This document shows, one piece after another, positions 9,774 through 20,013 of a stretch of DNA of 35,461 nt. The stretch's first letter is position 1; every line of letters begins with the position of its first letter. A model generated the notes under the pieces. The model was not told the DNA's origin. It worked only from the letters and a program-made list of their open reading frames with translations, and made no database searches. Origin of the DNA: an uncultured delta proteobacterium (GTDB lineage Bacteria; Myxococcota_A; Polyangia; Haliangiales; Haliangiaceae); NCBI GenBank assembly GCA_900696455.1, contig CAADGB010000491.1:1-35461 (forward strand), read 5' to 3'. The position numbers and the translations under genes were made by a program.

Positions 9774-10132
9774 GCGCCGACACGCCGCCGCGGGTCCCGG
9801 TGCTGTGCTTCGGCGCCAGCGGCCTGCGCTTCGCCGTGCCGGTGGCAGCGGTGGCCGCCCTCGACGCCGCGGCGCCGGCGGCGGTCTCGCTGGCCGCGCT
9901 GCTCGGGCTCGAGCCCCACGCCGCCGCCACCCGCACCGTGACCGTCACCGGCGGCGACCGCGCGCGCGCGCTGGTCGTCGACGCCCCCCTGCTCCTGCGC
10001 GTGCTCGACGTCGGCGACGTCGTCCCCGCGCCCGTCGCCCTGCCCCGCAACCCGGCGGTGCTGGGGTTCGCCCGGATCGACGACGAGCTGGTGCAGCTCC
10101 TCGACACCGAGCGGCTCCTCGCCGCCTCCTGA
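9770..10132 (+). CDS. Second, short CheW-like protein
   Basis: This 120-residue protein starts at GTG 9770 in a GTGA overlap. It keeps strands of the CheW fold: VLCFGASGLRFAVPVAAVAAL at the start and VLGFARIDDELVQLLDTERLL at the end. It is shorter than CheW and lacks part of the middle, so it may be a minimal coupling domain or a diverged partner for the other CheW. It ends 79 bases before the receptor gene, a gap in which I see no gene. Confidence 0.65.
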
Positions 10133-10211
10133 GGTCGTCCATGCTCCCACCCGCCCCGTCTCCAACCCCACCGCCGGCGACGCGCGCGCGGCCGCGCACG
10201 ACGGAGGCGCC

Positions 10212-11474
10212 GTGAAGCAGGTCGGCGTCCGCACCTTCCTGCTGGTGGCCGCGATCACGGTCGTCGGGCTGTCCGGCGTGTTCCTGACCCTGTACGTGCC
10301 GGCCAAGCAGGAGGCCGGCGCCAACGCGGCCCTGCGCCAGCGCGCGCGCAGCATGGTCGGGCTCCTCGCCACCGCGCTGGCCGAGCCGGTGGTCGCCGAT
10401 CAGGTCAGCGTGGCCGAGACCCGCATGGCGCCGCTCCGCGACGACCGCGACTTCGCCTACGCCCGGGTGGTGCGCGGCGACGGCTCGACCCTGGCCCTGA
10501 CCCGGCGCCCGGGCCTCGACGACCGCGCCCTCCACGACGGCCCCATCACCGGGGCGTTCGTCGAGGATCGCGGCGGGCTGGTCCACGCCGGCCTGCCGCT
10601 GCTCGACGCGCAGGGCGCGCGGGTGGGCGCCGTGACCCTGGCGCTGTCCCGCGACACCGTGGTCGCCACCAAGGCCGAGAGCCAGCGCTGGGCGTTCCTG
10701 GCCAGCCTCGGCATCGTCGTCCTCGCCGTGGTCTCGATCCTGGGCTCGACCCGGCCGCTGACCGTGGCCGCGACCCAGATGCTCGAGGTGTCGAGCGATC
10801 TGGTCGCGCTCGCCCGCCAGCAGGAGGCCTCGGCCGCCGAGGAGAGCGCGGCGGTCGAGGAGACCCGGCGCTCGATGACCACGCTCCTGCAGTCGGCCGA
10901 GGAGATCGCCGGCCGCACCAGCGAGGTCCTGGGCAACTCCGAGCGCTCGGTGGCGCAGAGCCGGGAGATCGCCGCCAAGAGCGAGCGCCTGGGCGGCCAC
11001 CTGCGCAGCATCGAGCAGATCGCCGACAAGACCGACCTGCTCGCCCTCAACGCCGCGCTCGAGGGCACGCGCGCCGGCGAGGCCGGCCGCGGCTTCGCCC
11101 TGGTGGCCGACGAGATGCGGCGCCTGGCCGAGAGCGTGCTCGAGACCGCGGCCAGCATCCGCGAGCTGATGAAGGAGATGCACCGGGCGTCGGAGGAGGC
11201 GGTGTCGGCCAGTCAGCTCGGGGTGACCTCGAGCGAGAAGATCGCGCTCCTCACCCAGCAGCAGCGGCAGGCCACCGAGGCGGTGGTCGCCAGCATGGAC
11301 GAGATGCGCACGGTGCTGGTGCAGACCCTCGACGGCATCCAGCGCTCGACCAAGGCCGCCGAGAGCATGGCCGCGCTGTCGCGGACCCTGACCGGGCTGG
11401 GCGACGCCCGGCGCGGTCCCGGCGGCGCCGCCGGCCCGGCCGCGACCACCCCGCGCGGGGCGGCGCCGGCCTGA
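10212..11474 (+). CDS. Methyl-accepting chemotaxis protein (transmembrane receptor)
   Basis: This 420-residue receptor starts at GTG 10212, with GGAGG four bases upstream. Transmembrane segment 1 covers residues ~8-30 and segment 2 ~160-178. The ~130-residue part between them should face the periplasm and sense the signal; I cannot assign it to a named sensor family. No clear HAMP domain follows. The cytoplasmic coiled coil starts near 190 and contains the signature hairpin tip at ~268-308 (IADKTDLLALNAALEGTRAG, then GRGFALVADEMRRLAE), which contacts CheA and CheW. Glu/Gln-rich flanks (EESAAVEETRRS) are candidate methylation regions for the CheR and CheB encoded downstream. The tail (400-420) is a Gly/Ala/Pro linker without a CheR-tethering pentapeptide. 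Confidence 0.92.
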   Translation: MKQVGVRTFLLVAAITVVGLSGVFLTLYVPAKQEAGANAALRQRARSMVGLLATALAEPVVADQVSVAETRMAPLRDDRDFAYARVVRGDGSTLALTRRPGLDDRALHDGPITGAFVEDRGGLVHAGLPLLDAQGARVGAVTLALSRDTVVATKAESQRWAFLASLGIVVLAVVSILGSTRPLTVAATQMLEVSSDLVALARQQEASAAEESAAVEETRRSMTTLLQSAEEIAGRTSEVLGNSERSVAQSREIAAKSERLGGHLRSIEQIADKTDLLALNAALEGTRAGEAGRGFALVADEMRRLAESVLETAASIRELMKEMHRASEEAVSASQLGVTSSEKIALLTQQQRQATEAVVASMDEMRTVLVQTLDGIQRSTKAAESMAALSRTLTGLGDARRGPGGAAGPAATTPRGAAPA

Positions 11475-11476
11475 GC

Positions 11477-13534
11477 ATGACCACCGACGAGCCCCGCGCC
11501 CGCCGGCTCGAGACGTTCCGGTCGCTGGCCGCGGAGCGGCTGGGCCACGTCAGCCTGGGCTGGATCGAGCTCGAGCAGGGCGCGCTGGCGCCGGGCCGGG
11601 TCGAGACCATGATGCGCGAGCTGCACACCCTCAAGGGCGAGGCCGGGCTCATGGGCCTGGCCGCGGTGGCCGCCGCGCTGCACCTGCTCGAGGATCTGGT
11701 GGGCGCGGCGGTGCGGGCCGCGACCGCGCCGCCCCCCGAGCTCGGCGACCTGGTGCTCGCCGGCATCGACGCCATCGGCGCGGCGGTGACGGCCGGCGAC
11801 GACCCACCCGCGCTCGCCGCGTTCGTGCGCGCCGCGCAGGCCCGGCTGCCCTCCGCCGCGCCGGCGGCGGCCGCGCCCGCCCCGGCGACCACGCCCGCCG
11901 CCGCGGCCCTCGGGCTCGACGATCCCACCAGCCGCATCGACACCCGCCAGCTCGAGCGCCTGGGCGACGCGGTGGCCGAGCTGGTGCTGATCCGCCATCG
12001 CCTGGCCGACGCGCTGGCGACGGTCGCGCGCGCGCGGGGGACGGGTGACGGCGACGACGGCCTCGGCCTCGTCGTCGGCCGCCTGCGCGATGACGTCCGC
12101 CGGCTGGCGGCGACCACCGCCGGCCTCGACGCCCTGGCCCGCGAGCTGCGGATGGTGCCGGTCGAGCGCCTGCTGTCGCGGTTTCCGCTGGTGGCGCGCG
12201 ACCTCGCCCGCGAGCTGGGCAAGGTGGTGCGGGTGACCGTGATCGGCAACGGCGTCGAGGCGGACCGCGCCGTCCTCGAGCAGCTCCAGGGCCCCCTGCT
12301 CCACCTGGTGCGCAACGCCGTCGACCACGGCATCGAGCCGGCCGCCGAGCGGCTCGCCGCCGGCAAGGGCGAGGCCGGCACGATCACGATCCGCGCCGAC
12401 GTCATCGGCACCTCGCTGCGGGTCCAGGTCCGCGACGACGGCGGCGGCATCGACATCGACGCCGTGCGCAAGAGCGCCGTCGAGCGCGGCCTGATCGAGG
12501 CGCCGTCGGCGCGGATCCTGTCCGACGACCAGATCCTGGCCTACCTGTTCTCGTCCGGCTTCTCGACCCGCAAGTCGGTCACGCCGGTGTCGGGCCGCGG
12601 CGTCGGCCTCGACGTGGTGCGCGCCACCACCGAGGCGCTGGGCGGCACCGTCACCACCCACAACTACCCCGGCCGCGGCACCAGCTTCGTGCTCCTGGTC
12701 CCGGTCAGCGCGCTCATCACCGGGCTGATGCTGGTCGAGATCGGCGACGGCCGCTACGCCCTGCCCGCCGCCGAGGTGCGGGCGGTGCTCCCGGCCGCCG
12801 ACCACCCGGTGGTCGACAGCATCGACGGCCCCGCGATCCGGGTCGCCGGCGAGCTGGTGCCGCTGGTGCCGCTGCCCGAGATCCTCGGCGAGCCCCAGGT
12901 CACCGTCGCCGACGCTCGCCTGATCCTCGCCCGCAGTGGCGAGATCACGATGGCGCTGGCCGGCACCCGTGGCCACCGCGACCGCGAGGCGGTGATCCGC
13001 GACCCCGGCCCCATCCTCGAGGGCAACCCCTACGTCCGCGGCGGCATCGATCTCGAGGACGGCTCGGTGGCGCTGGTGCTCGAGCTCGACCGCATGGTGA
13101 CCGCCGCCCGCGGCGTCGCGGTCAGCGCCCGCCACAAGGGCGGGCCGATCACGAGCCAGGTCACGGCCAAGGTCCTGGTCGTCGAGGACTCCGTGATCAT
13201 GCGCGACATCATCGCCGAGGCCCTGCGCGCCCACGGCGTCGAGGTGATCGAGGCCGCCGACGGGGTCGAGGCCCTGGCCGCGCTCGAGCTCCACCCCGAC
13301 CTCCGGCTGCTGGTGACCGATCTCGAGATGCCCCGGATGGATGGCTTCGAGCTGATCCGGCGCATGCGGCTGCAGCCGCGGCCCACCCGGCTGCCGGCGG
13401 TCGTGGTCTCGACCCGGGGCAGCGACGCCGACAAGCTGGCGGCGATCGAGGTCGGCGCCGACGCCTACCTGGTCAAGGCCGACTTCTCGCGCGAGAGCCT
13501 GTGGTCCCACATCGCGAGGTTCCTGCTGCCGTGA
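11477..13534 (+). CDS. cheA: CheA histidine kinase with C-terminal receiver (hybrid)
   Basis: This 685-residue kinase controls the pathway. Domains are: P1/HPt with His50 in LHTLKGEAGLMG; an Ala/Pro linker (~125-145) in place of P2; P3 dimerisation (~150-225); P4 ATPase (~225-410) with N-box HLVRNAVDHG at 277-286, DDGGGID at 320-326 and GRGVGLD at 373-379; a P5 CheW-like domain (~412-550); and a receiver (~563-685) with EDS at 570-572 and phospho-acceptor Asp615 in VTDLEMP. Absence of a docking P2 plus an attached receiver is usual in alternative chemosensory systems such as Frz- and Pil-type. The ATG is two bases after the receptor stop. The stop overlaps cheB in GTGA. Confidence 0.95.
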   Translation: MTTDEPRARRLETFRSLAAERLGHVSLGWIELEQGALAPGRVETMMRELHTLKGEAGLMGLAAVAAALHLLEDLVGAAVRAATAPPPELGDLVLAGIDAIGAAVTAGDDPPALAAFVRAAQARLPSAAPAAAAPAPATTPAAAALGLDDPTSRIDTRQLERLGDAVAELVLIRHRLADALATVARARGTGDGDDGLGLVVGRLRDDVRRLAATTAGLDALARELRMVPVERLLSRFPLVARDLARELGKVVRVTVIGNGVEADRAVLEQLQGPLLHLVRNAVDHGIEPAAERLAAGKGEAGTITIRADVIGTSLRVQVRDDGGGIDIDAVRKSAVERGLIEAPSARILSDDQILAYLFSSGFSTRKSVTPVSGRGVGLDVVRATTEALGGTVTTHNYPGRGTSFVLLVPVSALITGLMLVEIGDGRYALPAAEVRAVLPAADHPVVDSIDGPAIRVAGELVPLVPLPEILGEPQVTVADARLILARSGEITMALAGTRGHRDREAVIRDPGPILEGNPYVRGGIDLEDGSVALVLELDRMVTAARGVAVSARHKGGPITSQVTAKVLVVEDSVIMRDIIAEALRAHGVEVIEAADGVEALAALELHPDLRLLVTDLEMPRMDGFELIRRMRLQPRPTRLPAVVVSTRGSDADKLAAIEVGADAYLVKADFSRESLWSHIARFLLP

Positions 13535-14546
13535 CCGTGCGCGTGGCGATCATCGACGACTCGGCCTTCTTCCGCGAGGTCCTGCGCGAGCTGCTGGCCG
13601 CCGCGCCCGACCTCGAGGTCGTGGGCGAGGCCGGCGATGGCCGGCGCGCGGTCGAGCTGGTGATGGAGCTGCGCCCCGACGTGGTCACGATGGACGTGCT
13701 CCTGCCGCTGGTGGGCGGCCTCGACGCGATCCGCGCGATCATGGCGCGCCGCCCCACCCCGATCATCGTGCTGTCGCGGCTGGTCGGACGCGGCCAGCAG
13801 CTCGGGCTCGACGCGATCGCCGCCGGCGCGCTCGACGTGCTCGAGAAGCCGCTGGCCGGCCTCGACGCCGACCACCGGCGACGCCTGATCGAGCTCGTGC
13901 GCGGCGCCGCCCGCGCCCACCTGCCGCCGGCCCGCCCGCCGCCGCCCCGCCCACCGCGCGCCCTGCCGGTGCGCGGGCGGCCGCGCGCGATCGGCGTGGT
14001 GGCGTCGACCGGCGGCCCCCAGCTCGTCCGCGACGCGCTGGCCGGCCTGCCGGCCGGCTACCCGATCCCGATCGTCGTCGTGCAGCACACGGTGGCCGGC
14101 TTCGCCGCGCCGATGGCGAGCTGGTTCGACGCCGCCACGCCGCTGGCGGTGACCGTCGCCGTCGACGGCCGGCCCCTGGCCGCCGGCGAGGTCGCGGTCG
14201 CGCCCGACGACGAGCACGTGATCGTCGACCGCGCCGGCGTGCTGCGCCGGCGCAGCGGCCCGGCCGAGGCCGGCCACCGCCCGTCGGGGACCGCGCTCCT
14301 GCGCTCGCTGGCCGAGGCCTTCGGCCCGGCGGCGATGGGCGTGGTGCTGACCGGGATGGGCAAGGACGGCGCCGACGGCCTGGCCGCGATCGCGCACGGC
14401 GGCGGCCTGGCCGTGGTCCAGGATCCCGCCGACGCCGCGATCGACGCCATGCCGCGGCGGGCGCTGGCGGCGGTGCCGGGCGCGACCGCGGTGACCGCCG
14501 CCGAGCTGCCCGCGCTCCTGCGCAGCGTCGCGCACCAGGGGGCGCG

Positions 14547-14550
<4 letters not shown>
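13531..14550 (+). CDS. cheB: CheB methylesterase response regulator
   Basis: This 339-residue protein removes methyl groups from receptor glutamates when phosphorylated. Receiver: residues 1-125, with DD at 9-10, phospho-acceptor Asp55 in TMDVLLP and Lys107 in EKP. A proline-rich linker (133-150) follows. The esterase domain has the complete catalytic triad Ser159 (ASTGGP), His186 (QHTVAGFA) and Asp279 (GMGKDGADG). The start is GTG 13531, overlapping the cheA stop; the stop overlaps cheR in ATGA. No truncation is seen. Confidence 0.95.
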
Positions 14551-15853
<1,303 letters not shown>

Positions 15854-15857
<4 letters not shown>

Positions 15858-16057
15858 CCGCCCGCCGCGACGAGGCCGCGCGGGTGGGCGTGCTCGAGCT
15901 CGCGGCCCTGGCCGCCGGCAACGCCGCTCGCTCGGGCGAGGACACCCGTCGCCGTCACGGCTGGTCGTCGCGGTGCGGCACGCCGAGCCACGCCGCCAGC
16001 TCCCGGCCCAGGCACGAGCCCCAGGCGGCGTCGGCGACCGCGTCGGCGCGCCCGTAG
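15854..16057 (+). pseudogene. Short doubtful ORF or gene remnant after cheR
   Basis: GTG 15854 overlaps the cheR stop in GTGA, the same coupling used through the operon. It opens a 67-codon frame that begins TARRDEAARVGVLELAALAAG, a plausible helix. From about 15955 it overlaps a well-supported convergent gene by ~100 bases and its sequence becomes Arg/Ser-rich shadow. It may be the broken 5' end of a tenth operon gene cut when the neighbouring island arrived, or chance. Confidence 0.25.
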
Positions 16058-16515
16058 GCCGGGTCGAGGTCGGCGGCCGGATCGTGCTCCTCGGCGATCA
16101 CCAGCTCGCGGCCGTCGCCGGTCACCACCAGGACGCCGCGGTGACCGAGGGACTTCCCCAGGAACGACACCACCAGCGCGGCCTCGGCGCGCTCGAGCTC
16201 CCCCCGGCCGGCGACCCAGAGGCGATCGTCGCGGCTGTCGACCACGGTCTCGAGGAGAGACCACACCGTGAAGCCGCCGTCGCGGCTCCAGTAGTAGGGG
16301 CCGCGACGTTCGGTGGCGCCGATCCGGACGCCGCGCGCCCGCAGCAGGGCGGTGCGCTCCGCGCGCTCGGCGGCGGGGAGCTCGGCGGTGGCCAGGACGC
16401 CGAGCCGGCCGTCGGCCACGGCGCAGATCAGGAGGCGGCCGCCGCCGCCGGCCTCGTCCCACACCGCCACCAGCTCCCCCGGGTACTGCAACGCCTGATC
16501 GATCGACATCGCCAT
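15955..16515 (-). CDS. Unknown ~190-aa family S, copy 1 (putative immunity/accessory)
   Basis: This 186-residue protein starts at ATG 16515, with GGAGGG about six bases upstream. The family is unknown to me, but two more copies lie in this window (17787-18362 and 22716-23270). Shared features are an N-terminal DQALQYPGELVAVWD-type motif, a central TVWSLL segment, VVSFLGKSLGHRGVLVV near residues 116-132, IAEEHDPAADLDPAYG, and a C-terminal LGRELAAWLGVPH. No signal peptide or membrane segment is seen, so it should be cytoplasmic. It is the distal gene of the minus-strand island behind the giant toxin-like gene. Repetition of the family within that island is what suggests an immunity-like role; nothing in the sequence proves it. 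Confidence 0.75.
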   Translation of the reverse strand: MAMSIDQALQYPGELVAVWDEAGGGGRLLICAVADGRLGVLATAELPAAERAERTALLRARGVRIGATERRGPYYWSRDGGFTVWSLLETVVDSRDDRLWVAGRGELERAEAALVVSFLGKSLGHRGVLVVTGDGRELVIAEEHDPAADLDPAYGRADAVADAAWGSCLGRELAAWLGVPHRDDQP

Positions 16516-16548
16516 GGCGGCCCTCCGGGGCGTGGAGTCGGCGGTGGG

Positions 16549-17226
16549 TCACCCCACCGGGATCATGCGGTTGTTCACGATCCGCCACTGGTTGCCCGCC
16601 GGCAGCGGCAGGTCCTCGGCGTGGACGGTGTCGGTGCGGCGGAGCTGGCCGTCGCGTGGCACCACCAGCTCGCGCTCGATGAGGCGGCGGTGGGCGACGA
16701 CCCAGCCGTGGAACGCCCAGCCGTCGTCGACCCGCCGCCGCGCCTCGGGCGCGATGGCGTCGGCGAAGCGGCGGGCGAGGTCGGCGATCGTCGCCTCCTG
16801 GGCGGCGTCGAGGCTGGCGAACCAGGGGATGTCGGAGAAGCTGCCGATCTTGAGCTCGCCCAGGGCGTAGGCGCGGGTCCACGCGTTGCCGTAGGTGGCG
16901 TAGGCGGCGGCGCGCTCCTCGTCGTCGAGATCGAGCGGCGGATCGTGGGCGGCCACCGCCTGCAGGTGCTCGAGGTGGTGGGTCAGCACCTTCATGCCGC
17001 CGTCGCCGGCGGCGGGCGCCGCGACGTGGACACGGCGGGCCGGGAACGGCAGCGCCGAGCTCACGTCGAGGATGCGGTGGCGCCGGAACCACGGCTGGTC
17101 GATGCGATCGATCATCAGCGGGTGGGCCAGGCGCGGCGAGAACTCGACCGCGTCGCGTTCGACCGCGGCGCGGAGCTGCGCCTGCTCCTCCGCCGACAGC
17201 GTGATGGTGGTGCGGCCGAGCTTCAT
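16549..17226 (-). CDS. Unknown ~220-aa family M, copy 1
   Basis: This 225-residue protein starts at ATG 17226 and ends 33 bases before the next island gene. I do not recognise the family. A paralogue of 212 residues lies at 20014-20652. Common features are an N-terminal ELQ-type helix (EEQAQLRAAVERDA), HRILDV, VLTHHLEHLQA, AYATYGNAWTRA, then IGSFSDIPWFASLDAAQ, and a C-terminal HRRLIERELVVPRDGQLRR followed by AEDLPL. It is soluble, mixed alpha/beta in appearance, without cysteine clusters. The strong 12-bp hairpin just upstream may separate its expression from the preceding gene. Confidence 0.75.
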   Translation of the reverse strand: MKLGRTTITLSAEEQAQLRAAVERDAVEFSPRLAHPLMIDRIDQPWFRRHRILDVSSALPFPARRVHVAAPAAGDGGMKVLTHHLEHLQAVAAHDPPLDLDDEERAAAYATYGNAWTRAYALGELKIGSFSDIPWFASLDAAQEATIADLARRFADAIAPEARRRVDDGWAFHGWVVAHRRLIERELVVPRDGQLRRTDTVHAEDLPLPAGNQWRIVNNRMIPVG

Positions 17227-17282
17227 GGGCGGTCCGATCCTACACCCGGCCCCGCCGCCCGGGTGCCCGGGCGCGGCGCGCC

Positions 17283-17309
17283 GGCGCGCCGCGCCTCGCG
17301 CGGCGCGCC
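17283..17309 (-). terminator. Perfect 12-bp all-GC hairpin between two island genes
   Basis: GGCGCGCCGCGC (17283-17294) and GCGCGGCGCGCC (17298-17309) pair perfectly around a CTC loop. On the minus strand the hairpin begins at the last base of the TAG stop of the upstream gene (17309-17311). Lacking a U-tract, it may cause pausing, Rho-independent leakage or mRNA end protection rather than full termination. Confidence 0.5.
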
Positions 17310-17713
17310 TAGACCAGCCCGAGCCGGCGCTGGGTCTCGGCCAGGTCGCGCAGGGTGGTCACCACCTGGCGCGGGACCTCGAGCGAGCGCAACAGCTCGA
17401 ACACCTGCGTCGTCGTGCCGCGCAGGATCGTCCGCGTGGTCTCGCTGCCGCCGCTGGGCGACAGCACGACCACGTCGACGTAGCGGGCGTCGGTGGGCTC
17501 GGTCCCGGTCATCGTCAGCCGCGGCGACGCCCCCAGCCGCAGCTCGACCGCGCCCGCGGTCCACCCCGGGTGGGCCACCGCGAACCGCTCCACCACCGGC
17601 TCGAAGCCGCCGCCGTCGGGCACCTCGTCCGCGCGGCCGGCCAGCGCCGCCACCGCCCGCGCCGCCGCCGCGCGCACCGGTCCCCAGTCGTCCGCGTCGG
17701 GCGTGGTGCTCAT
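17309..17713 (-). CDS. Small unknown protein in the island
   Basis: This 134-residue protein starts at ATG 17713, with AAGGT ten bases upstream; a TTG at 17752 would add 13 residues. I do not recognise it. The first half is helical and Ala-rich (VRAAAARAVAALAGRADEV), followed by strands (AVELRLGASPRLTMTG, YVDVVVLSPSGGSE) and two C-terminal helices (TQVFELLRSLEVPRQVV and the rest). There is no signal peptide, metal motif or membrane segment. It has no paralogue in the window. It lies between copies of families S and M. Confidence 0.65.
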   Translation of the reverse strand: MSTTPDADDWGPVRAAAARAVAALAGRADEVPDGGGFEPVVERFAVAHPGWTAGAVELRLGASPRLTMTGTEPTDARYVDVVVLSPSGGSETTRTILRGTTTQVFELLRSLEVPRQVVTTLRDLAETQRRLGLV

Positions 17714-17786
17714 GCTGGCCGCTACCTTAGGGCCCGCGACCGGCGAACTCAATCGCTCTCCCGGCCGATCATCCCGGCGCCCGCGC

Positions 17787-18362
17787 TCAGGGCAGCTCGT
17801 CCTCGTGCGGCACGCCCAGCCACGCCGCCAGATCGCGGCCCAGGAACGTCGCCCACGCCCCCTCGACCATCACGTGGTCGACGCCGTAGGTCGGGTCGAG
17901 CCGGGCCGCCGGCGAGTCCTCCTCGACCACCACCACCTCCGCGCCGCCCTTCGTCACGACCTTCACCCCGCGGTGCCCCGGCGAGTCCTCGTCGAAGAAC
18001 GACACCACGCGCGCCACGTCGGCCGCCCGCACCCGGGCTCCGCCCGGCGCCCGGATCAGCTCCCGGTCGCCCTCGGCCACCACGCCCACCGGCCGGATCA
18101 GCGACCACACCGTCAGCCCGCCGTCCAGGCTCCACACGAACGGCCCCGGCATGTTCGACGCCCCCTGCCGGACCCCGCGCTCGCGCAGCGCCGCCGCCCG
18201 CCCCTCGCGCTCCCCGCCCGCCGCGGTCGCCAGCCGCTGCAGCGCGCCCCCGGCGACCGCGTACACCGTGAGCGTCGCCTCCGGGCCCGTCCGGTCCCAC
18301 ACCGCCAGCACCTCCCCGGGGTACGCGAGGGCCTGCTCGAGGGTCATCGTGCTCGCCGTCAT
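17787..18362 (-). CDS. Unknown family S, copy 2
   Basis: This 191-residue paralogue of the 15955-16515 and 22716-23270 proteins starts at ATG 18362, which overlaps the stop of the small zinc-ribbon gene in ATGA. That coupling supports both starts. It aligns closely with copy 1: LEQALAYPGEVLAVWD at residues 8-23, GLTVWSLI, VVSFFDEDSPGHRGVKVV, VVEEDSPAARLDPTYG and LGRDLAAWLGVPHEDELP at the end. The frame continues upstream to 18593, but that extension is Arg/Gly-rich shadow of the neighbouring gene. Function is unknown. Duplication within the island fits an immunity or accessory role, which is inferred. Confidence 0.78.
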   Translation of the reverse strand: MTASTMTLEQALAYPGEVLAVWDRTGPEATLTVYAVAGGALQRLATAAGGEREGRAAALRERGVRQGASNMPGPFVWSLDGGLTVWSLIRPVGVVAEGDRELIRAPGGARVRAADVARVVSFFDEDSPGHRGVKVVTKGGAEVVVVEEDSPAARLDPTYGVDHVMVEGAWATFLGRDLAAWLGVPHEDELP

Positions 18363-18598
18363 CGAGCCGACGCTACCACGCCGCTCCGCGCTCCGGTCGC
18401 CGCGCCGCGCCGCGCGGCCCCGGGTGCCGACCTCGCCACCCGCCACCCGGCGGGTCCGAGCGCCCGGATCCCGTCGACGCGCGGCGCGGCACCGCCCCCC
18501 GGCTCGTAGACCGTGCGCGACCACCCCGACGTCGGGTCCGCCGCCAGCGTGAAGCCCGCCGGCCGGACGCTCGGCGAGCCACAACGTGGACACCTCAT
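18359..18598 (-). CDS. Small CxxC protein coupled to family S copy 2
   Basis: This 79-residue protein starts at ATG 18598, with GGGAGG five bases upstream; the longer frame to 18676 lacks such a site. The N-terminus MRCPRCGSPSVRP has a single CxxC knuckle (Cys3, Cys6), half of a zinc ribbon. The remainder is Arg/Ala/Gly-rich with a GFTLAADPTSGWSRTVYEP segment. Its stop overlaps the next start in ATGA. Two such half-ribbons could bind zinc as a dimer. The good ribosome site and coupling are the main support; sequence alone gives no function. Confidence 0.55.
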   Translation of the reverse strand: MRCPRCGSPSVRPAGFTLAADPTSGWSRTVYEPGGGAAPRVDGIRALGPAGWRVARSAPGAARRGAATGARSGVVASAR

Positions 18599-18689
18599 CC
18601 CGGGCCTCCCGCGAGCCCGAGCGAGCACCGAGGGCCGCGCGTCGCCGCCGCGACCGTCCTCATGGGGTCGATCCATGCCTCGTCGACGG

Positions 18690-19910
18690 TCATGACGGAC
18701 TGGTCGGCCATCGGATCCCCAGGATGCTGCGATCCCCTTCGGGGGAGAGATCAGCCGCGAGGACCTGGATGGCGCCCTCGAACCGAGGCTCGCCCTCGAT
18801 GCCGTGCAGACGACAGCGCTCGAAGACGGTCCCGTCGAGCCGCCAGCCCGCGACCAGCGCGCCGCGCAGATCGCAGTCGAGGAAGCGCGTCCGGCGCGCG
18901 GTGCCCAGCGTCCGCAGCACCTCGTTGTCGCGCCGCAGGTCGACCCCGCGCAGATCGCACCTGGTGAAGACCGCGTCGTCCAGCACCGCGTCGCGCAGCC
19001 GGGTCTCGCGCAGGTCGACCCCGGTCACCCGCGCGCGGTGCCAGGAGCTGCGCCCGGCCGCCATCCCGTGCCAGTCGCCGCGCTCGATCACCGCGTCGCG
19101 GAGCTCGGCCAGCGACAGCGTCGCCTCGGCGAGCCGGCAGCCGACGAAGCGCGCGCCGTGCAGCTTGGCGCTGGACAGGTTGATCCGGACCATCGAACAC
19201 TCGACGAAGGACGACTCGTCGAGGGTCCCCGAGCTGACCTCGCTCCGGTCGAAGCGACAGCGCTCGAACGACGCCGCGACCAGCGTCCGCGGACCGTGGC
19301 GCATGTCGCCGAGCGCCGTGTCGCGCAGGACGAGCCGCCCGTCGCCGGTGCGGCCGCGCTCGACCCACGCCCGGTGCGCCGGCTCGAGGTCGCGCAGGGT
19401 CGCGGGGGCCCGGAAGGCGGGCAGCGGCGGCGCGGCCGCGGCCCACGCTGGCAGGCGCGCGGCGATCTGCGCCCGCAGCGCCTCGACCTTCGCCATCGGG
19501 ATCCCGGAGCGGTCGGCGGCGACCAGCTTGCCCAGCTCGTTGACCGCGCGCAGCGCGGCGCGCAGGAACAGATGGCCCTTGCGCGCGGCGGCAGGTTCGG
19601 ACGCGACCGCTGCCGGCACCTCGGCCAGGTCGCGCTCGGCCGCCGCCAGCAGCATGGCGTCGCTCAGGATCTCCGACGGCTCGTCGCCGATGGCCATCGC
19701 GTCGTCGGGCACGCCGGCGTAGCTCCTCACCGGCGCCATGCGCAGCTCGCGCGCCCGGCCGCACCGATCGCACGTCCCACGGACGATCAACCGGCCGGCC
19801 TCGTCGTTCTCGATCGTCGGCCGGACCGTGTGCTGCTGTCCGCACCCCTCGCACGGCGTCTCGCGGACCAGGAAGACGACCTCATCGAGGCTGCGCGGGG
19901 TTCCGGTCAC
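18690..19910 (-). CDS. Zinc-ribbon/pentapeptide-repeat protein, family P copy A
   Basis: This ~406-residue protein has an N-terminal four-cysteine zinc-ribbon-like module (CEGC at 20-23, CDRC at 47-50 from the GTG at 19910). A helical middle (~70-200) follows, then a right-handed beta-helix of pentapeptide-like repeats (~200-375, such as ARFVGCRLAEATLSLAELRD and VFERCRLHGIEGEP). Paralogues are at 20657-21892 and 23270-24502. The start is uncertain: GTG 19910 and CTG 19916 both align with the ATG of the paralogues, and the frame is open to 19988. No strong ribosome site is seen. Pentapeptide helices can mimic nucleic acid, as in gyrase-protecting Qnr/MfpA, or serve as binding scaffolds. The role here is not known. 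Confidence 0.8.
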   Translation of the reverse strand: MTGTPRSLDEVVFLVRETPCEGCGQQHTVRPTIENDEAGRLIVRGTCDRCGRARELRMAPVRSYAGVPDDAMAIGDEPSEILSDAMLLAAAERDLAEVPAAVASEPAAARKGHLFLRAALRAVNELGKLVAADRSGIPMAKVEALRAQIAARLPAWAAAAPPLPAFRAPATLRDLEPAHRAWVERGRTGDGRLVLRDTALGDMRHGPRTLVAASFERCRFDRSEVSSGTLDESSFVECSMVRINLSSAKLHGARFVGCRLAEATLSLAELRDAVIERGDWHGMAAGRSSWHRARVTGVDLRETRLRDAVLDDAVFTRCDLRGVDLRRDNEVLRTLGTARRTRFLDCDLRGALVAGWRLDGTVFERCRLHGIEGEPRFEGAIQVLAADLSPEGDRSILGIRWPTSPS

Positions 19911-20013
19911 GTCCAGCGCGCCATCGTAGCATCGTGCGCACCGCGAGCCGCGCTGGACGCGCGCCTGGCCACCTCCGCCCCGCAGCAACCGCGTGACCGC
20001 GCCGGCCCGGTCG

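Noticed and set aside
11213-13510. Minus-strand open frame of 765 codons
   Set aside because: It is antisense shadow of cheA; no domain and His/Gly/Ala/Asp-rich composition.
17787-18593. Longer start at 18593 for family S copy 2
   Set aside because: The extension overlaps the small CxxC gene fully and is Arg-rich; ATG 18362 is coupled by ATGA and aligns with copy 1.
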